Origin: Dioszegia crocea
Lineage: Eukaryota; Basidiomycota; Tremellomycetes; Tremellales; Bulleribasidiaceae
Direction of reading: 5' to 3'
NCBI GenBank assembly: GCA_001600615.1
Contig: BCKK01000003.1
Span: forward strand, 1,190,500-1,254,499
DNA: 64,000 bases
The position numbers and the translations under genes are program-made. Below, one piece after another: positions 46,117 through 62,529 of the stretch; the first letter of the stretch is position 1, and each line of letters starts with the position of its first letter. Below the pieces are notes generated by a model. That model was not told where the DNA came from, searched no databases, and saw only the letters and a program-made list of their open reading frames with translations.

Positions 46117-46494
46117 TTATGGAAGAGAGAAGAAGGGCTCGATGGTGCTGTGATTGCAGTAGGCAGAGGTGGGGCAGAAGGCGTAACAGGCAGAAAAGGG
46201 GAGAGATTGGGCGAGGGGAAGATCAACGACGAGTCATCATTTTGAATCAGGATTGTCCATGTGTGTATCAACAGAACGCGACTGATGTATTCACACAAGG
46301 CGTCTCTCATTGGCGTCTGACCCTCATTAATTTCACATTGCGCTCATCATCAAGTCGTCACCCTCAGCCATGGACGAGCACTTGCGCTCCTTGAAGGATG
46401 TTTGCCTTGGCGGCTGGCTTCCTCCCCCCTTCCCATACGTCATCGTCCGGTAGTCTGACATCATCACTTCCGCTCTGGCCCCGCATCTTCCGAT
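46117..46494. other. convergent 3' flanks
   Basis: 378 bp. Nothing recognised. Confidence 0.4.
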
Positions 46495-49400
46495 TCATGA
46501 CCACTCCTCCAGCACCTGCACCCCTGCCTCCTCCAATCGATCCAACACCCCTTCCCAGACTTCCCGCTCATAAGGTCCCTTAACCCCGCGACCTTTCACA
46601 TCCCCATCCACAACTCTCAATGCGGCGAAGGCCAACGTCTTCCCAACAGTGATGGACATAGAGCTCGTAGCGGGGGTTCCATAATGCAAGAGCGAGGCTG
46701 TGACTTTTTGCGTCATCCCATTGAGATTCGAGGAGGAAGTCGGGGGGAACGAGGGGGTGGAAGTAGGGGTAATCTCAAATGCGTGATGGAGGAGACAAGA
46801 ATCGCGCTCTTTTGGGCCATAAGCGAGTTTTTGGGATAAAATGTAGGCTAGGATATCGATTGGTGTGTTGAGGTGCGGTGGGATGGGTGTAGGGGAGGAA
46901 GACGAAGAAGGGAGCATGGATAGCCTGACGTATCAGCAGACACTCACATTCAGGGACTCCAAGCCAGAAATACCGGTGGAGCACGAGGCCATAGACTCAC
47001 CATTGTAGAGCTTCGGCTGTTTCGGCCGCTTGCTCGCCTAACAAGTCCTTCAAAATAGACTTGATATCCCGTTCTTTCAACCCTGAGCTTCCCACGCTAC
47101 TCCCCAAAGCCTGAAGTAAGAAATCCGACCATGCGCCGCCCTGCCGTGATAGAGGCTCCGGGCTGAGCAGGCCGATCTGCCTAAACGATTCGAGAAGCCG
47201 TGAGAATCCTTGATATCTGATTGAATCAGCTGTTGGTCTAATCCGACGAAAACAACGTCGCTGACCTTAATGTACCCCTGAAGAGATTTGTCAATCCCCC
47301 AACATCACCTAATCCGTATTTATCCGCATAAGGTATCGCATCCCTATTCGCCACTCCCTCCAATGCCAATCCTTTCCATAACTCCACTTTCGGGAAGTGT
47401 CGCTTGAGCAGATCTTGGCCGTGCACAGATTCGATCTATATCGTCAGCTACACCATTCTCGTCAGACAGTAACGAGGAGCCTGGAGCTTACCTTGCCATC
47501 CAACTTATACCGCGCATCATTCCCCGCTGCAGTCAATACTGCTTTAGGCGACCAAGAGAATTTATATCCGAACGGGACGTTACTAGCGCTCGGTTCGGGC
47601 AGGCCGCCACACCATGATATAAATGAAGTGACGCGTTTGTTTTCACGTTTGACTCGGGATAGGATACGCATTGCCGCCCTGAGAGGTAAGCTGTGGGACC
47701 TCAAGATCAGGGGTGTCGGAGGAGTAGCTCACATTGAGTCGATTCCTGGATCTAGACCACATTCGCCCAGCAGTAGCACATTCTTCTTCTTCGCTCTGAT
47801 GTGTCAGTTTCGCTTCGTTGATGATGCAATGGGAAACGAGCTGGGTAACTTACTCTTCATCCAGTGCCTTCATCTCGGGCGAGATGTAACTCGCAGTAAC
47901 TAGATGTTTACCGTGTTTTATACATTGCTCAGCAACGGGAATGTGCATCGGTGCGGGTAAAAGGCTGAGTGATCAGCTGCCTGCGGATGGAGACACCATG
48001 AGCTTCTTACAGCTGGTTGAAGTGTTCGACAAACTCAAACATACCTGACAATCACATCGGCAGCAGACACCGCCCTACCCAGCTCATCCGCATCCGCCAC
48101 GTCCAGCGAGAACGTCCCGATATTGCCTCCATATTTCGACGCGAGAGTTTGTGCTTCTTGGAGGTTGTTGCTAGCTGAGGCATTAGCTCGTTGCGAAGCG
48201 ACACACGCCCCATCCCACAAAGCTGACCTATTCCAAGAGTCACATCGGTTCTCGCGGAGAATACCTCAACAGCCGGCCCAGCGACCAATCCAGATCCCAA
48301 TAAGAGCACCTTCTTCTTCTTAGGACCTGCCGAAGCCGGGGCTCGTTTCTGTGTCGGTGATGCTGGTCCCGTCGAAGAAGAAGAACCCCGAGCTGGCTTC
48401 TGAGATTGCTGTTGAGCTCGCCAGGACTCCACACTGGGCATGAGTCCCTCGTGAGGTGATTGGATCTGCCCATTGTGAACGATAGTCGCTCGATGGATCG
48501 TATCGGCCACTTGGCCAGAAGGAGGATGGGGCGAGACGAGATGTTGGACATAAGGTAAGATCTTGGAGGAGAAGTAGGCGGATGCGTCTACAGCTACATC
48601 GGGTGAGCTTCACATCCACGACGATTGTCGGGAAACAAATAGCGTACGGAGTTCGGTGGGTAGTATATCTGTCGAGCTAATGAGAATCCCTCCTGGTCCA
48701 ATGAAGAATGGATCGTCTATCGTTGTATGGCGATCCATAAATTCCAGTCCGCCCTGACTCGTCAGCTTTGTTTTCAGATAATGAGGCATTGTCGTAAAAA
48801 ATCCAGCTTACCTTGAGATCACACGCTACATCCTGAACAGCTACCAGCTTCTGCTGCCCTCCCATGCTGTTTGCAAGTAAGGTATCCATATCGGCATTTG
48901 ACATGATTCTGGGGCATCCCTGTTGCCATCCTGCACCATTGACCAGAGTAGTGAGGTAAGGCGCGATCTAAAAGTCAGCTTTGATCTAGGGTGCTTCCAG
49001 CGACCTCACGGGACTCAAAGCTTACCTTCTCGGCAAGTACGCTGCTGTACGCCTCGGGCCGGGATCTGTAATCTGCTCGATCGTACACCTTTCCAGTCGA
49101 TTCGATAAAGTATGCCGAGGCGGGAATTTGGCAGGCGTATATCTGAGCAGTATCTGAGCTCTGCTGAGAGTAAGCCAATGTCCACTGTGCTCGACCCGTG
49201 GGGATGAAGCCTACCTGTTGTTGTCCAGACAGCTGAGGTAATTGGTCAGGCGTAACCCACTCCACGCCCATCGCGTCGAGCATGTCTTTCGCCCCGGTCG
49301 AAACGTTCCCAGCTCCGGTCAGACCGATGACGGTTGGTCCGCTCGGACCTGTTGATGCGCTGGCGCGGATTTCGTCTCCGCATTTTCGAAGAGCTGCTTT

Positions 49401-50301
49401 ATACGTCGCTGTGTTAGGGAACGTATATGGTCGGGGTAATCCCTGAGGCGTAAGCTCATGCAACCAGGGGTCGATGCTGATCGCGATAGCTCACGAGCAA
49501 AGGAGTAGCCACTCCGCGCTTGAGCAAAGCCAGACCTGTCATACTCAAAGCCTCGCCAGCTCCGACCGCTAATCCGTCAGTTATCTGCAAATGTTGCGAG
49601 GAAGGCAGCTCACCTCCTGCAAACCACCCGAAAGCCGCTACTCTCTTCAAGTCTCCTTCCTTGCCGTCCCGAGGGGCAGTGAGGAGCTCGTAGTCAATAA
49701 GAGTCTGGGATTGATGAGAGTCGAGGAAAGCGGAAAGGAGGGGAACGTTGTATGGCTTTTGACATGAGCTATGACTCCGTCTCCCCGGAAGGTAGCAAGA
49801 GCGAGCGAGCTTACTTGTCCCTTGTGAGTATGAGAAAACACCATGTACTTTCGCTTCTTCCCCGGACTAGAAGCTTGGAGGGAAAGGACGTGCGACACAG
49901 GCGGTTCTTTGATCCCGAGCACTAGGTCGACCGTGGGTGTCAGGGAAGGGACGAGTCTTGCGCCAGCCTAACGTGTCAGCTGGTGGCTCATCATGTAGCT
50001 TTACAGAGGTGAGAGGAGGCAAGCTCACATGGAGGTAGTCTTTGTCGGAGAAGCACCTCCTACTGCAACTCTCCACCTCCACCGCGACTTCTTTACCGCC
50101 GCCAATCAAGTCGGCCACCGCCTCCGGTGTAAGGGGTGTACGCCTCTCCCAGACCCTCGCTGGATCTTCCTTCCTTATACCTATGGTCGTCAAGCCTCTC
50201 TGCAAGGAAGGAGGTCGGAGAGGTCTGGCCAGTCGAAGATTGTGGGTTGATGAGGTGGCCCTTGCTGACGGCGTACCTCGGAGTAAACATCGTTTGATCA
50301 T
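46495..50301 (-). CDS. bifunctional lysine-ketoglutarate reductase/saccharopine dehydrogenase (AASS type), mitochondrial
   Basis: Fifteen exons: 50029-50301, 49815-49967, 49614-49755, 49495-49568, 49026-49442, 48812-48967, 48648-48753, 48228-48587, 48045-48174, 47854-47964, 47733-47795, 47492-47678, 47266-47435, 47001-47216, 46495-46924, giving 995 residues. An Arg-rich presequence ([18 protein letters not shown]) precedes the reductase half: [70 protein letters not shown]. The dehydrogenase half starts near residue 530 ([19 protein letters not shown]) and has [20 protein letters not shown] and [15 protein letters not shown]. Together these convert lysine plus 2-oxoglutarate through saccharopine to aminoadipate semialdehyde, the degradative route in animal and plant mitochondria. 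Fungal biosynthesis normally uses separate Lys1 and Lys9 enzymes. Confidence 0.92.
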
Positions 50302-50784
50302 CGTATCAGGAATATGTAAGATGACAGATAATAGTAAGAGAGGATGAAGCAGCTAGTGCTTCTTGAGCTGATACCTCCGAGGATGTCATGAGGTTCTTTA
50401 GCTTCCCTTTGTTATTAGGAGTTGTCCGAAAGCTTCGAGTAGTCGAGAGTCGAGACGCGTCAAGCTCCGCCCGGAATGAGTAGTCGGGTATGGCCGAGTG
50501 CGGGGCCCCAATCCAGCGATAAGCTGGACAGTGGAATCCCACGTCACATCCCGTCCAGGTCCCTCACCCAAGCCACCTCCGCCTCCGACACTAGTACTGT
50601 ATCTCACCTTGTAATCTGTTCAGGGATCAGGGACTATCATACAGACCTCCCTCGTCCCGCCTACACAGCTCACAAACCCCCTCTAGTACCCTGCCCTCCG
50701 CTCGGACAATCAAGGGCTACGCCCAGATCGATTGATCCCTCCCTAACCCTCTCCGTCCGATACCGGACCTACCTCCCCTTCATC
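50302..50784. promoter_or_regulatory. divergent promoter region
   Basis: 483 bp between the AASS-type gene and the DUF1752-like gene. Contains one ACGCGT at about 50455. No TATA box. The plus-strand open frame continues upstream of 50785 without an ATG. Confidence 0.35.
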
Positions 50785-53129
50785 ATGTCGCATTCATCAG
50801 CCACGACCCTGACTTCCCCTACCGCCACAATCACCGCTGGATCGCATCACAGCTCTCATATGGCTCCCCATCCTAATCGTCGAACGAGCCATGGCGCCCA
50901 TCACGCCCACACAGCTCATCATCATGCCCACACGACTAAGCGGCGGCAGGGCAGCTCGACGGCTTTACATAGTGGTCATCATGGGACGGCGGCGCATGGT
51001 GCTGCTCACACAAACAGGCGGAGTAGTGATGGGGAGCATGGTCGAAGAGCCATGACTGCTGGATTAACCATGGCGTCGATGGAGAAGCCGAAGCGGAAGA
51101 GCAGCGGAGATGTAAGCTGGCCCACACTCTACGAACGGCAGAAGCTGACATACAGCGACCGAAGAAAGCTTCGAAGTCAGATACAAACCTCACCACCCTA
51201 TCCCGTGTTAATTCCAGACACTCCAATTCGTCTAATTCCCGTAACAACTCTCGCCACTCCTCGCGCGCCAATTCCCCTACTCGACCAGCAGTCACAACGC
51301 GTCAACGCTCAGATACGTCTGTGCAGCTTGACGAAGCGGGGAATCCTACGGCGGAAGTTGACTCAGGCGAGGAGGGATGGGAGGATGAATCGAAGCGGCC
51401 TAAAACAGACACGGATGAGCAGACGCCTAAACCAGACGAGCCGCTTCGGCGGACCAAGTCTGATTCGCACGCCCAGCCTGGCCCGTCTTCGGAGGCTGGA
51501 CCTTCCAAATCCGTCCCCCCCATCACTCGGAAGACGACGGGATTTGCAGGCCCGACCCAAACTCCCGATCCGCTCATTACGACCTATAGCCACGCGCTTA
51601 ATGATCCGACGCACATTATGCCGGCGCACCAGATTAAACATCAGCAATCTGCGCGCTCGTTACATGCTATTCAAGCTCAGGCGCAGGCTCAGGCTCAAGC
51701 CCAGGCGCAAGCGCAGAATGGCGAGGAGGGACGGACGCCGATGTTGGGTAGAAGGTCCGATGCGGCTCGGCGGAGTATGCCAGGGATGAGCCGAACGAGT
51801 AGTCGGTCAAGTATCAAACGGACGGAAAGTCCGGGTGTGATTGTTGAGGGACAAGTACAAAGGGTGGAGAGTGGGTTAAGCATGACCAAGACTGCAGGTG
51901 AAGCACCGCCTACACCGCAAGCCCAACCAGCCCCGCCTACCCCTAATCAACCTGACCACCCTCGGCCTAATGACATTCGGACTGGTGTCGAACCTAAAAT
52001 ATCGACATCCCCTTCATATCCCTTCCCCCGGCTTGCGACCGAGGCGCCACTATCTGAATCCCCTTCTACAATCACCAATACCCCTTTGCCCCCTCCCGAG
52101 CCCCAAACACAAGAGCAAGTCGAGGATTTACCCAGATCTCGTCAGGTCTCCGGCGCATCCACTCAACCTCGTACCCTCCGGCACCGATATTCCAACTCTT
52201 CCATCCGCTCAATCCAATCCCTTCGTGCACCCCCACACCCCCTCAACTCTCCAACAGGTTACAGAACCGGTATACATTCTGCAGCGAGCACCCAGACTTC
52301 CCCACGTCGGACAAAGGGTCCAAGTATGCATCACCCACCCATCGCCCCGCCCGTCGTCAGCTCGGACGTCGCGAATGGGTTACAGTGGAACGAGATGCCG
52401 GAGCGGCGGGCAAACGGCTCGACTCGGGCACCATCCCCCCCAACATCCACACACCGTAATCACGTCTCGTACGCGCCGTCCACGTCGGGCCGTACCTCCT
52501 CCTTCTCCTCCCTACGTTCCCTCGCAACACTTACCGGCTCCACAGCCACCGAATCCACATCCTCCCGTCCCCATCCTCATCGCCGACCGACCGCATTCGA
52601 AGCCACGGCCAAAGCGTCGCGTCTACGCTCCACGGCCGATCCGGCAATCTATCACGCATCTCTGGGCTTATCACCCGCTACGGCAGATACGGCACATCTC
52701 ATCTCTCGATTCCTACCCCCTCCCAAGACTGCTCGACCCGAATGGGAAATCTCACCAGCGGCGCATCATGCAGGTCATACAGGGATCGGATTAACAAATG
52801 GGGATTATAGAGACAGTCACGAGGCATTAGTGAGGACGATGATGGGTATGGGTATGGTGGAGAAGGTCTCAGGTCTAGGAGCCGGGAGTAGGGCGACATC
52901 ATACATTGCCGGTAATCCGAGGGAGTTGGGGAGTGGAGCCATTACTCAGAGACAGGCCGGGATGATGTCAATCAGTAGTATTGACGATGTGGTGGGTGTA
53001 GGGATTGTCAAAAGCCCACGGGGAGGCATGGTTGTGGGACGTGGAGGATGGGAAGGACGGAGTCCATTCTTGCTCAGTGTCGATAGGTGTTTGGCGCAGA
53101 AACCAATCAGGGGTGTTCCGGGGATCTGA
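50785..53129 (+). CDS. low-complexity protein with a DUF1752-like motif
   Basis: Two exons, 50785-51111 and 51156-53129, give 766 residues. The first exon is His/Ala/Arg-rich (HHAHTAHHHAHTTKRRQ). After the intron comes RPKKASKSDTNLTTLSR, then an acidic-aromatic motif SGEEGWEDES near residue 180, which resembles the short fungal DUF1752 motif seen in regulators such as yeast Mks1. The rest is Pro/Ser/Thr-rich and disordered, with a Gln-Ala repeat. The C-terminal part (AFEATAKASRLRSTADPAIY, SRFLPPPKTARPEW) looks more ordered. Probably a nuclear or signalling regulator, inferred only from the motif. A further intron near the 3' end is possible. Confidence 0.65.
51677..51716 (+). repeat. Gln-Ala hexanucleotide repeat in coding sequence
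   Basis: Repeats of cag/caa gct/gcg coding QAQAQAQAQAQ within the DUF1752-like protein (about residues 283-295). Mixed codons suggest it is older than the perfect repeat at 8461. Confidence 0.7.
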
Positions 53130-53398
53130 AGTGGAGAGAGGAAAAGGGAAGGATGTCTTGGGATATTAGGAAAGATTGTATACTGTATATAGTGCATCTG
53201 TGATCGGTCTACACTACAAGCTGGGCTCAAGCTCTAGACAGGAACCCAAAGTGACTTGAGTCACACTTGTGACATTCTTCCCCCTTGTGACCCTTGTGAC
53301 CAAATACTTCCGCCGTTGAAAGTTGCAGATCTTGAATCCGATGCTTGACTGCCATACAATTTGCTATACACCCTATCTAGCCCGAATCAGATTTCAAA

Positions 53399-53816
53399 AT
53401 GGCATTCTCAGACGAGACAAAGGACAGGTTTAACGCTGTTGTGGGGTATGTCTACTTTTCCTTATGCCGATCGGTGGATTCTAGCTGGATTGAGGCTGCG
53501 TAATGGGATTTGAGCTAATTGACCTTAGTGTGGCCAAGGTTAGTCTTCCGTCCAATCTGGGGATCATCACGCTCGGCACATAGCTTAAGAGCTCTCATAT
53601 GGCTATCGGTGCCCTGAGCTGAAAGGCATCGATGGCGCAATGTACTGGTCGGAGCTGACACGATAGACAATTGTCACCGTTGGCTGGATCCCATTTATCA
53701 TCTATGTCGGATATAGGAATTCGTACCCTCAGCCATCACTCATCAAGTGAGTTTCGAAGTGCATGATTGGGGCACATAAAGCTGACATATATAGGCTGAT
53801 TACACCACTAGCATGA
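53399..53816 (+). CDS. TOM7: TOM7, small subunit of the mitochondrial outer-membrane translocase
   Basis: Four exons, 53399-53445, 53529-53538, 53667-53746 and 53795-53816, give 52 residues. MAFSDETKDRF begins a soluble N terminus. The membrane part GWIPFIIYVGYRNSYPQPSL carries the G-W-I-P-x-x-I-Y-x-G-Y signature of fungal Tom7. Tom7 stabilises or tunes the TOM complex around Tom40. The second exon is a 10-nt microexon (the last base of a Gly codon, then Val-Ala-Lys) flanked by GACCTTAG and GTTAGT; without it frame is lost. The gene is far too interrupted to show as one open frame. Confidence 0.92.
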
Positions 53817-54589
53817 GAGGATAGGCGCTGTGGGAGGGGAGGATAAGTGTTGCGGGTGTGACGAGTGAGTGCGATATGTCCAGGGGCCGTCCTGGCGCTT
53901 TCTGTCAGCAACCCGCCAGGTCAAGGGAGGAGCTGATCCATCAGGGCAAGAAGATATAAACTGTACCCAATAGCTCAACTCATGCAAAACATCAAAATCC
54001 AAAGGCAATCTATCATCTCCCCCTTCCTGATCGGACCCCTACTCATGCCAGATTCTCTCCGTGCCATGTCGTTTCTTTTATTCCTCTCTTCACACTCCCC
54101 TCCTTCCTCATCTTGGCATACCCATACTCGAAGACCAGCGATGATGATACTCAACCGAGGATTCACCCCCTTTCCCCATGTGGGAAAGGTAGGACCCGTA
54201 CTCATCCTTCCGCAAGGAAATGGGAGAGCAAGGGGACTCTAGAGGCCCGGCTGAGTTGGTCTTGAGTAGCTTATCGGGTGAGGATCTGTTCTCTATATGC
54301 ATCATTGATTTGACCGTGTAGATTTGGGACGTCGAGCCTGCATCACTTTCGCCGATCGGTCCGACAGGCTGAAACGTACTGGTCCCTTGGAAGGAGCTGG
54401 ATCACGGCCTTATCGGCGGTAACCTGCCCTTCCCTTTGTCTTCCGGATATGTAGCCCGAGTCCGGCCACAGCCATACTGCGCCTAGTTTCCTTTATCTGG
54501 AAGGCGTCAGCTTATCTACCTCCGACATGGTCGGCCGGCTCCAATCTCAAATCCATCACTTACGCCACCACTCACTATCTACACACACG
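53817..54589. other. upstream region of the ABC transporter
   Basis: About 770 bp with no supported gene. Open frames near 53975-54305 on both strands look like chance. Confidence 0.45.
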
Positions 54590-59315
<4,726 letters not shown>

Positions 59316-59506
59316 CGACTGATTGATGACTGAGGCTTGATGTATATATCATTGCTTGACCCTTGAACCGCCAGCTCAAATATTCTTGACAAGATTGTGC
59401 ATGTACATTGACACAGCTGACTGACTGACTGACTAATTCATGACTCTTATATTACATTGGCGTACACCATCATCAAGACAGAGCCAACATCCCTGCAAGG
59501 CATCGC

Positions 59507-60284
59507 CTACTTCTTGCTGGGGCAATTGGCGCACGAGCATGCTCCAGGGGCGCATTTGCAGTCGCCGCCGCATCTGAAATTGTCAGCTGAGGACTTTAGG
59601 CAAGATGAGGGGAAATGGGACGTACGTGCAGGTCTTGGGGTCAGAGCTGGAACCGCAGCAACCGCCAGACTGGCTCGCCTTGCTTGGGCAGTTGGCGCAG
59701 GTGCAAGCTCCAGGAGCACACTTGCAATCGCCGCCGCAGCTACGATCGTCAGTCATGCTGGCCAGAAGCCGGAGTAGATACCGGATGGAGGTTGTTGAAA
59801 CGTATAGACTTACTTGCAGGTCTTGGGGTCCGAGCTCGAGCCGCAGCATCCCTCAGACTTCTTGGCCTTGCTAGGGCAGTTGGTGCAAGAGCAAGCTCCA
59901 GGGGCACACTTGCAGTCACCACCGCAGCTAAGGGGATCAGCACTCTGTTCAAAGCTAGGCAGCATATATGAAAGGGGAGTAGGACATACTTGCAGGACTT
60001 GGGGTCCGAGTCGGATCCACAGCATCCGGCCTTGGAGTCGGACTTGTGCTCGGGGCAGTTCTCGCAAGTGCAAGACGAGCCGCATTTGCATGTAGCAGTG
60101 GTCTGGCAACTATGTCTGTCAGCAGAGAAGCTACGTCTAATTCAATGATCCAGACTCACGCGCAAGAGCCTCCGCTGTTGGAGCATGAGCAGCTGGCAGC
60201 GTGCGAAGGGGTGGGTAGGGTGAATGAGCTGAAAGGGTCAGCTGAGGCGGCTCGAGCGGCAGCGGAGACTACTCACTCAGACAT
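59507..60284 (-). CDS. modular metallothionein, Cryptococcus CMT-like
   Basis: Six exons: 60277-60284, 60160-60228, 59990-60109, 59814-59927, 59626-59739 and 59507-59573, giving 163 residues with dozens of Cys. After MSDSFTLPTPSHAAS comes CSCSNSGGSC, then repeated modules: CKCGSSCTCENCPEH, CKCAPGACSCTNCPSK, CKCAPGACTCANCPSK and a final CKCAPGACSCANCPSKK, separated by GCCGSxSDPK linkers. Each module is one exon of 114 or 120 nt with identical phase. Known: C. neoformans CMT1/CMT2 are long Cys-rich proteins that bind many Cu(I) ions, are induced by copper through Cuf1 and are needed for copper resistance. A TATA box lies about 107 bp upstream. The first exon codes only eight bases. Confidence 0.92.
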
Positions 60285-60659
60285 TGTATACGCTGGTGCT
60301 AGTTGAGGATGAGCTGGTCTGTAAGAATAGTTGGATGATGTAGATGAAGTGTGAAGTAGTGAAGAGGGAAGAGATGCTTTATGCTCAGTCTTATATAGCT
60401 GGTTGAGGCTTTTTGGCGGAGCTCGACCTCCTTTACGTCACACGCCTACAAAGGCATGCCGTAACTGGTTTCACGCTAAATCCGCTCACTCAAACCCGCA
60501 AAAACCTCGCAACTCCGCAAAAGGAGCGCACTTGCTGGCACCTTCCATCGCAGATCGGAGGCCCTGCTTGCAGATCCAGATTATAATATGCATGTGACTA
60601 GTCAAAGCTGATTCCCCGAAATGCAAGGCGATTTGATCCCACTGGCGTACTATGAGACC
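60285..60659 (-). promoter_or_regulatory. metallothionein promoter region
   Basis: On the minus strand: TATATAA at 60391-60397, and two TTTTGCGG copies further upstream at 60515-60522 and 60497-60504, 18 bp apart. The repeated octamer is a candidate for a copper-responsive site, since metallothionein promoters usually carry paired activator sites; I cannot match it to a defined Cuf1 consensus with certainty. Confidence 0.4.
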
Positions 60660-62175
60660 CTATGCCTCACAAGCCAAAGCCGGCTTCTCCTCGAACAACA
60701 TCTGCGGTATCAGCATTCGGCCGAAGCTGTGCCATTCACCAACATCACTCACGACCAACTCCAACCCCTCAGACTCCAGATCCTCTGCAAGCTGTCTCTG
60801 CGCAAGGTCCATCCCAGCATTTTCCTCATCCAGATCGTCATCATTATCGAAAGGTAAGGGGACGAGATGGGCAGCCAAAGGGAGCAACGCTTCGAGTAGT
60901 TGACCAGCCCGGACAGTACCCATGTCTGCCTCTCCAGGATCGCTGAAAGTCCCTTCGCGCTTGAAACCCTTCATAGGCGTGTTCTGAGGTGCACCATTGG
61001 AGATGGCCATGCAGCGCTCGTTAACGACATCATTGGTGTCATCGTTGTCGAACAACTGGCGCAGAGCAGGGCGACGGAGATTGCCCTTGAGTCGGGCGAG
61101 AGTGAGTGTACCCTTCTTCGAGCCGAGCGTGCGCAGGGTTCGGACGGTAGATTGGGCTGTAGCGCGGGAGAATGAGGGTTTTAGGGTGCCTTGCCAGGTG
61201 GCTGTATCGTAATCTGCCGCTGTACCGATGACATCCACCTGTAGCCCGTCCACCCAGGCGCCTGACTCGACGGCGTCTATCTCGACTTGGTCGAGGGAAT
61301 CAAGCTGGAAGACTTTGATGAGATTTTTGACTCTGCTACATTAGCTCTGGAGTTACGATAACTCACAAGTCACTCTCAATTGCTACGTGCTCTTCTCCCT
61401 TCGTTGCGCTGAGGATATCGTCTACGCTTTGTCCGGTGTACTGGGGCTCAAGGGGCTGACTGGGCATTGGCCACTGGGTGGCGGCAGTACCTGTCCGCTG
61501 GGCGTGAATGGCGGGATGGGAACGGATAGGCGCTGAGACCTGTGATTGTACACCTAAATACGTCAGTCCTTTTCTGCAGCAGCAGCTGGCGTGACGTACT
61601 CATCGCGTGAGCAATGTCCCACGAGTCAAGTCCAACATTCCCGACCTGCCCAACAATCACTCTGCTTCTCATCTGACCGGGAATGTCGAGCTTGGGAGCA
61701 CCTACTTCGTCAGACCAGCTCAGTGGAATTGGTCATCTAAAGAAACTCACCCAGCCCCGCAGCGATAGATTTGCTCCTCAACGTTAATCCTTTGAACCTG
61801 ATCGTCTTTCCCTTTCCCTTTCCCTTCTTGCCCTCCATTACGCCCGACGGTACTGTCGTGGGGTTTGGCGCCCGCATTGCCGTCTTGAGAGCGACCGAGT
61901 CGACAACGCTGGTGTGCACGATCTTAGGGACATCTTTGGCGCAGTAGAGGAGTTTGACGGAGGGAGATGTTATGGAAGCAGCAACGTAGACTGAGCTGAG
62001 AGATAGAGTAGTGCTACATTCGGAGCACTGCCAATCAGCGCAATGTACAATACAAGTAAGAAAGGCGACATACCTTCAGACAGTGCTTGTGAACCCATAG
62101 ATCCGAGATCCGGATTCTTTCGGTAGGATAGCAGGATTTGTCGCAGGTCGCGCAGTTTTTGGTGGCGAGAGTCAT
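60660..62175 (-). CDS. LIM-domain protein
   Basis: Five exons: 62074-62175, 61751-62027, 61600-61701, 61367-61553 and 60660-61335, encoding 447 residues. One LIM domain opens the protein: C-A-T-C (Cys pair) in MTLATKNCATCDKSCYPTER, then WVHKHCLKCSECSTTL and an ending LLYCAKDVPK. This fits C-x2-C...H-x2-C-x2-C-x2-C with the last zinc ligand (usually Cys/His/Asp) at the KD. LIM domains of this YPTER-type occur in actin-associated proteins. The remaining 380 residues have no known domain: a basic KGKGKGKTIRFKGL stretch, FQLDSLDQVEID and a long acidic C terminus. Intron 4 is 31 nt. The function is probably a cytoskeletal or signalling scaffold, by inference. Confidence 0.78.
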
Positions 62176-62529
62176 CACTTGAGCTTGGTAGATATAACGA
62201 TTGGGGCCAAAGAGGAAGATATGGGGTAACTAGCGATCGACATTGAGCTCTTAAGGCCAAGCCGGAGCTGAATATGACCGAAGATCGCTTCCGATGTCTC
62301 ATACTCAGTCTGTTTTATCAGTGTCTCAGCTGAGCATTTTGGAAGACGGAAGGTTGTCTCACAATGTCTCGCCTCATCTCACCGCCGGGAATTGTGGAAT
62401 GGATCATGCCTCCATGGTCCATCGGCTGAAGATATCCCTGCGCCTCCTGCGTCCTGCTCTGCTTGGTCACGACAGAAGGTTGTCTCACACCGTCTGGTCT
62501 GCTCTCGCGGCCGGGAACCGCGGAATGGA
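62176..62529. other. 3' flank of VPS36 and upstream region of the LIM gene
   Basis: 354 bp containing the downstream half of the 126-bp tandem duplication described separately. No gene. Confidence 0.5.

Noticed and set aside
51898..52794. 298-codon overlapping open frame (Pro/Arg/His-rich)
   Set aside because: A shadow in another frame of the DUF1752-like protein caused by Pro/Ser codon bias.
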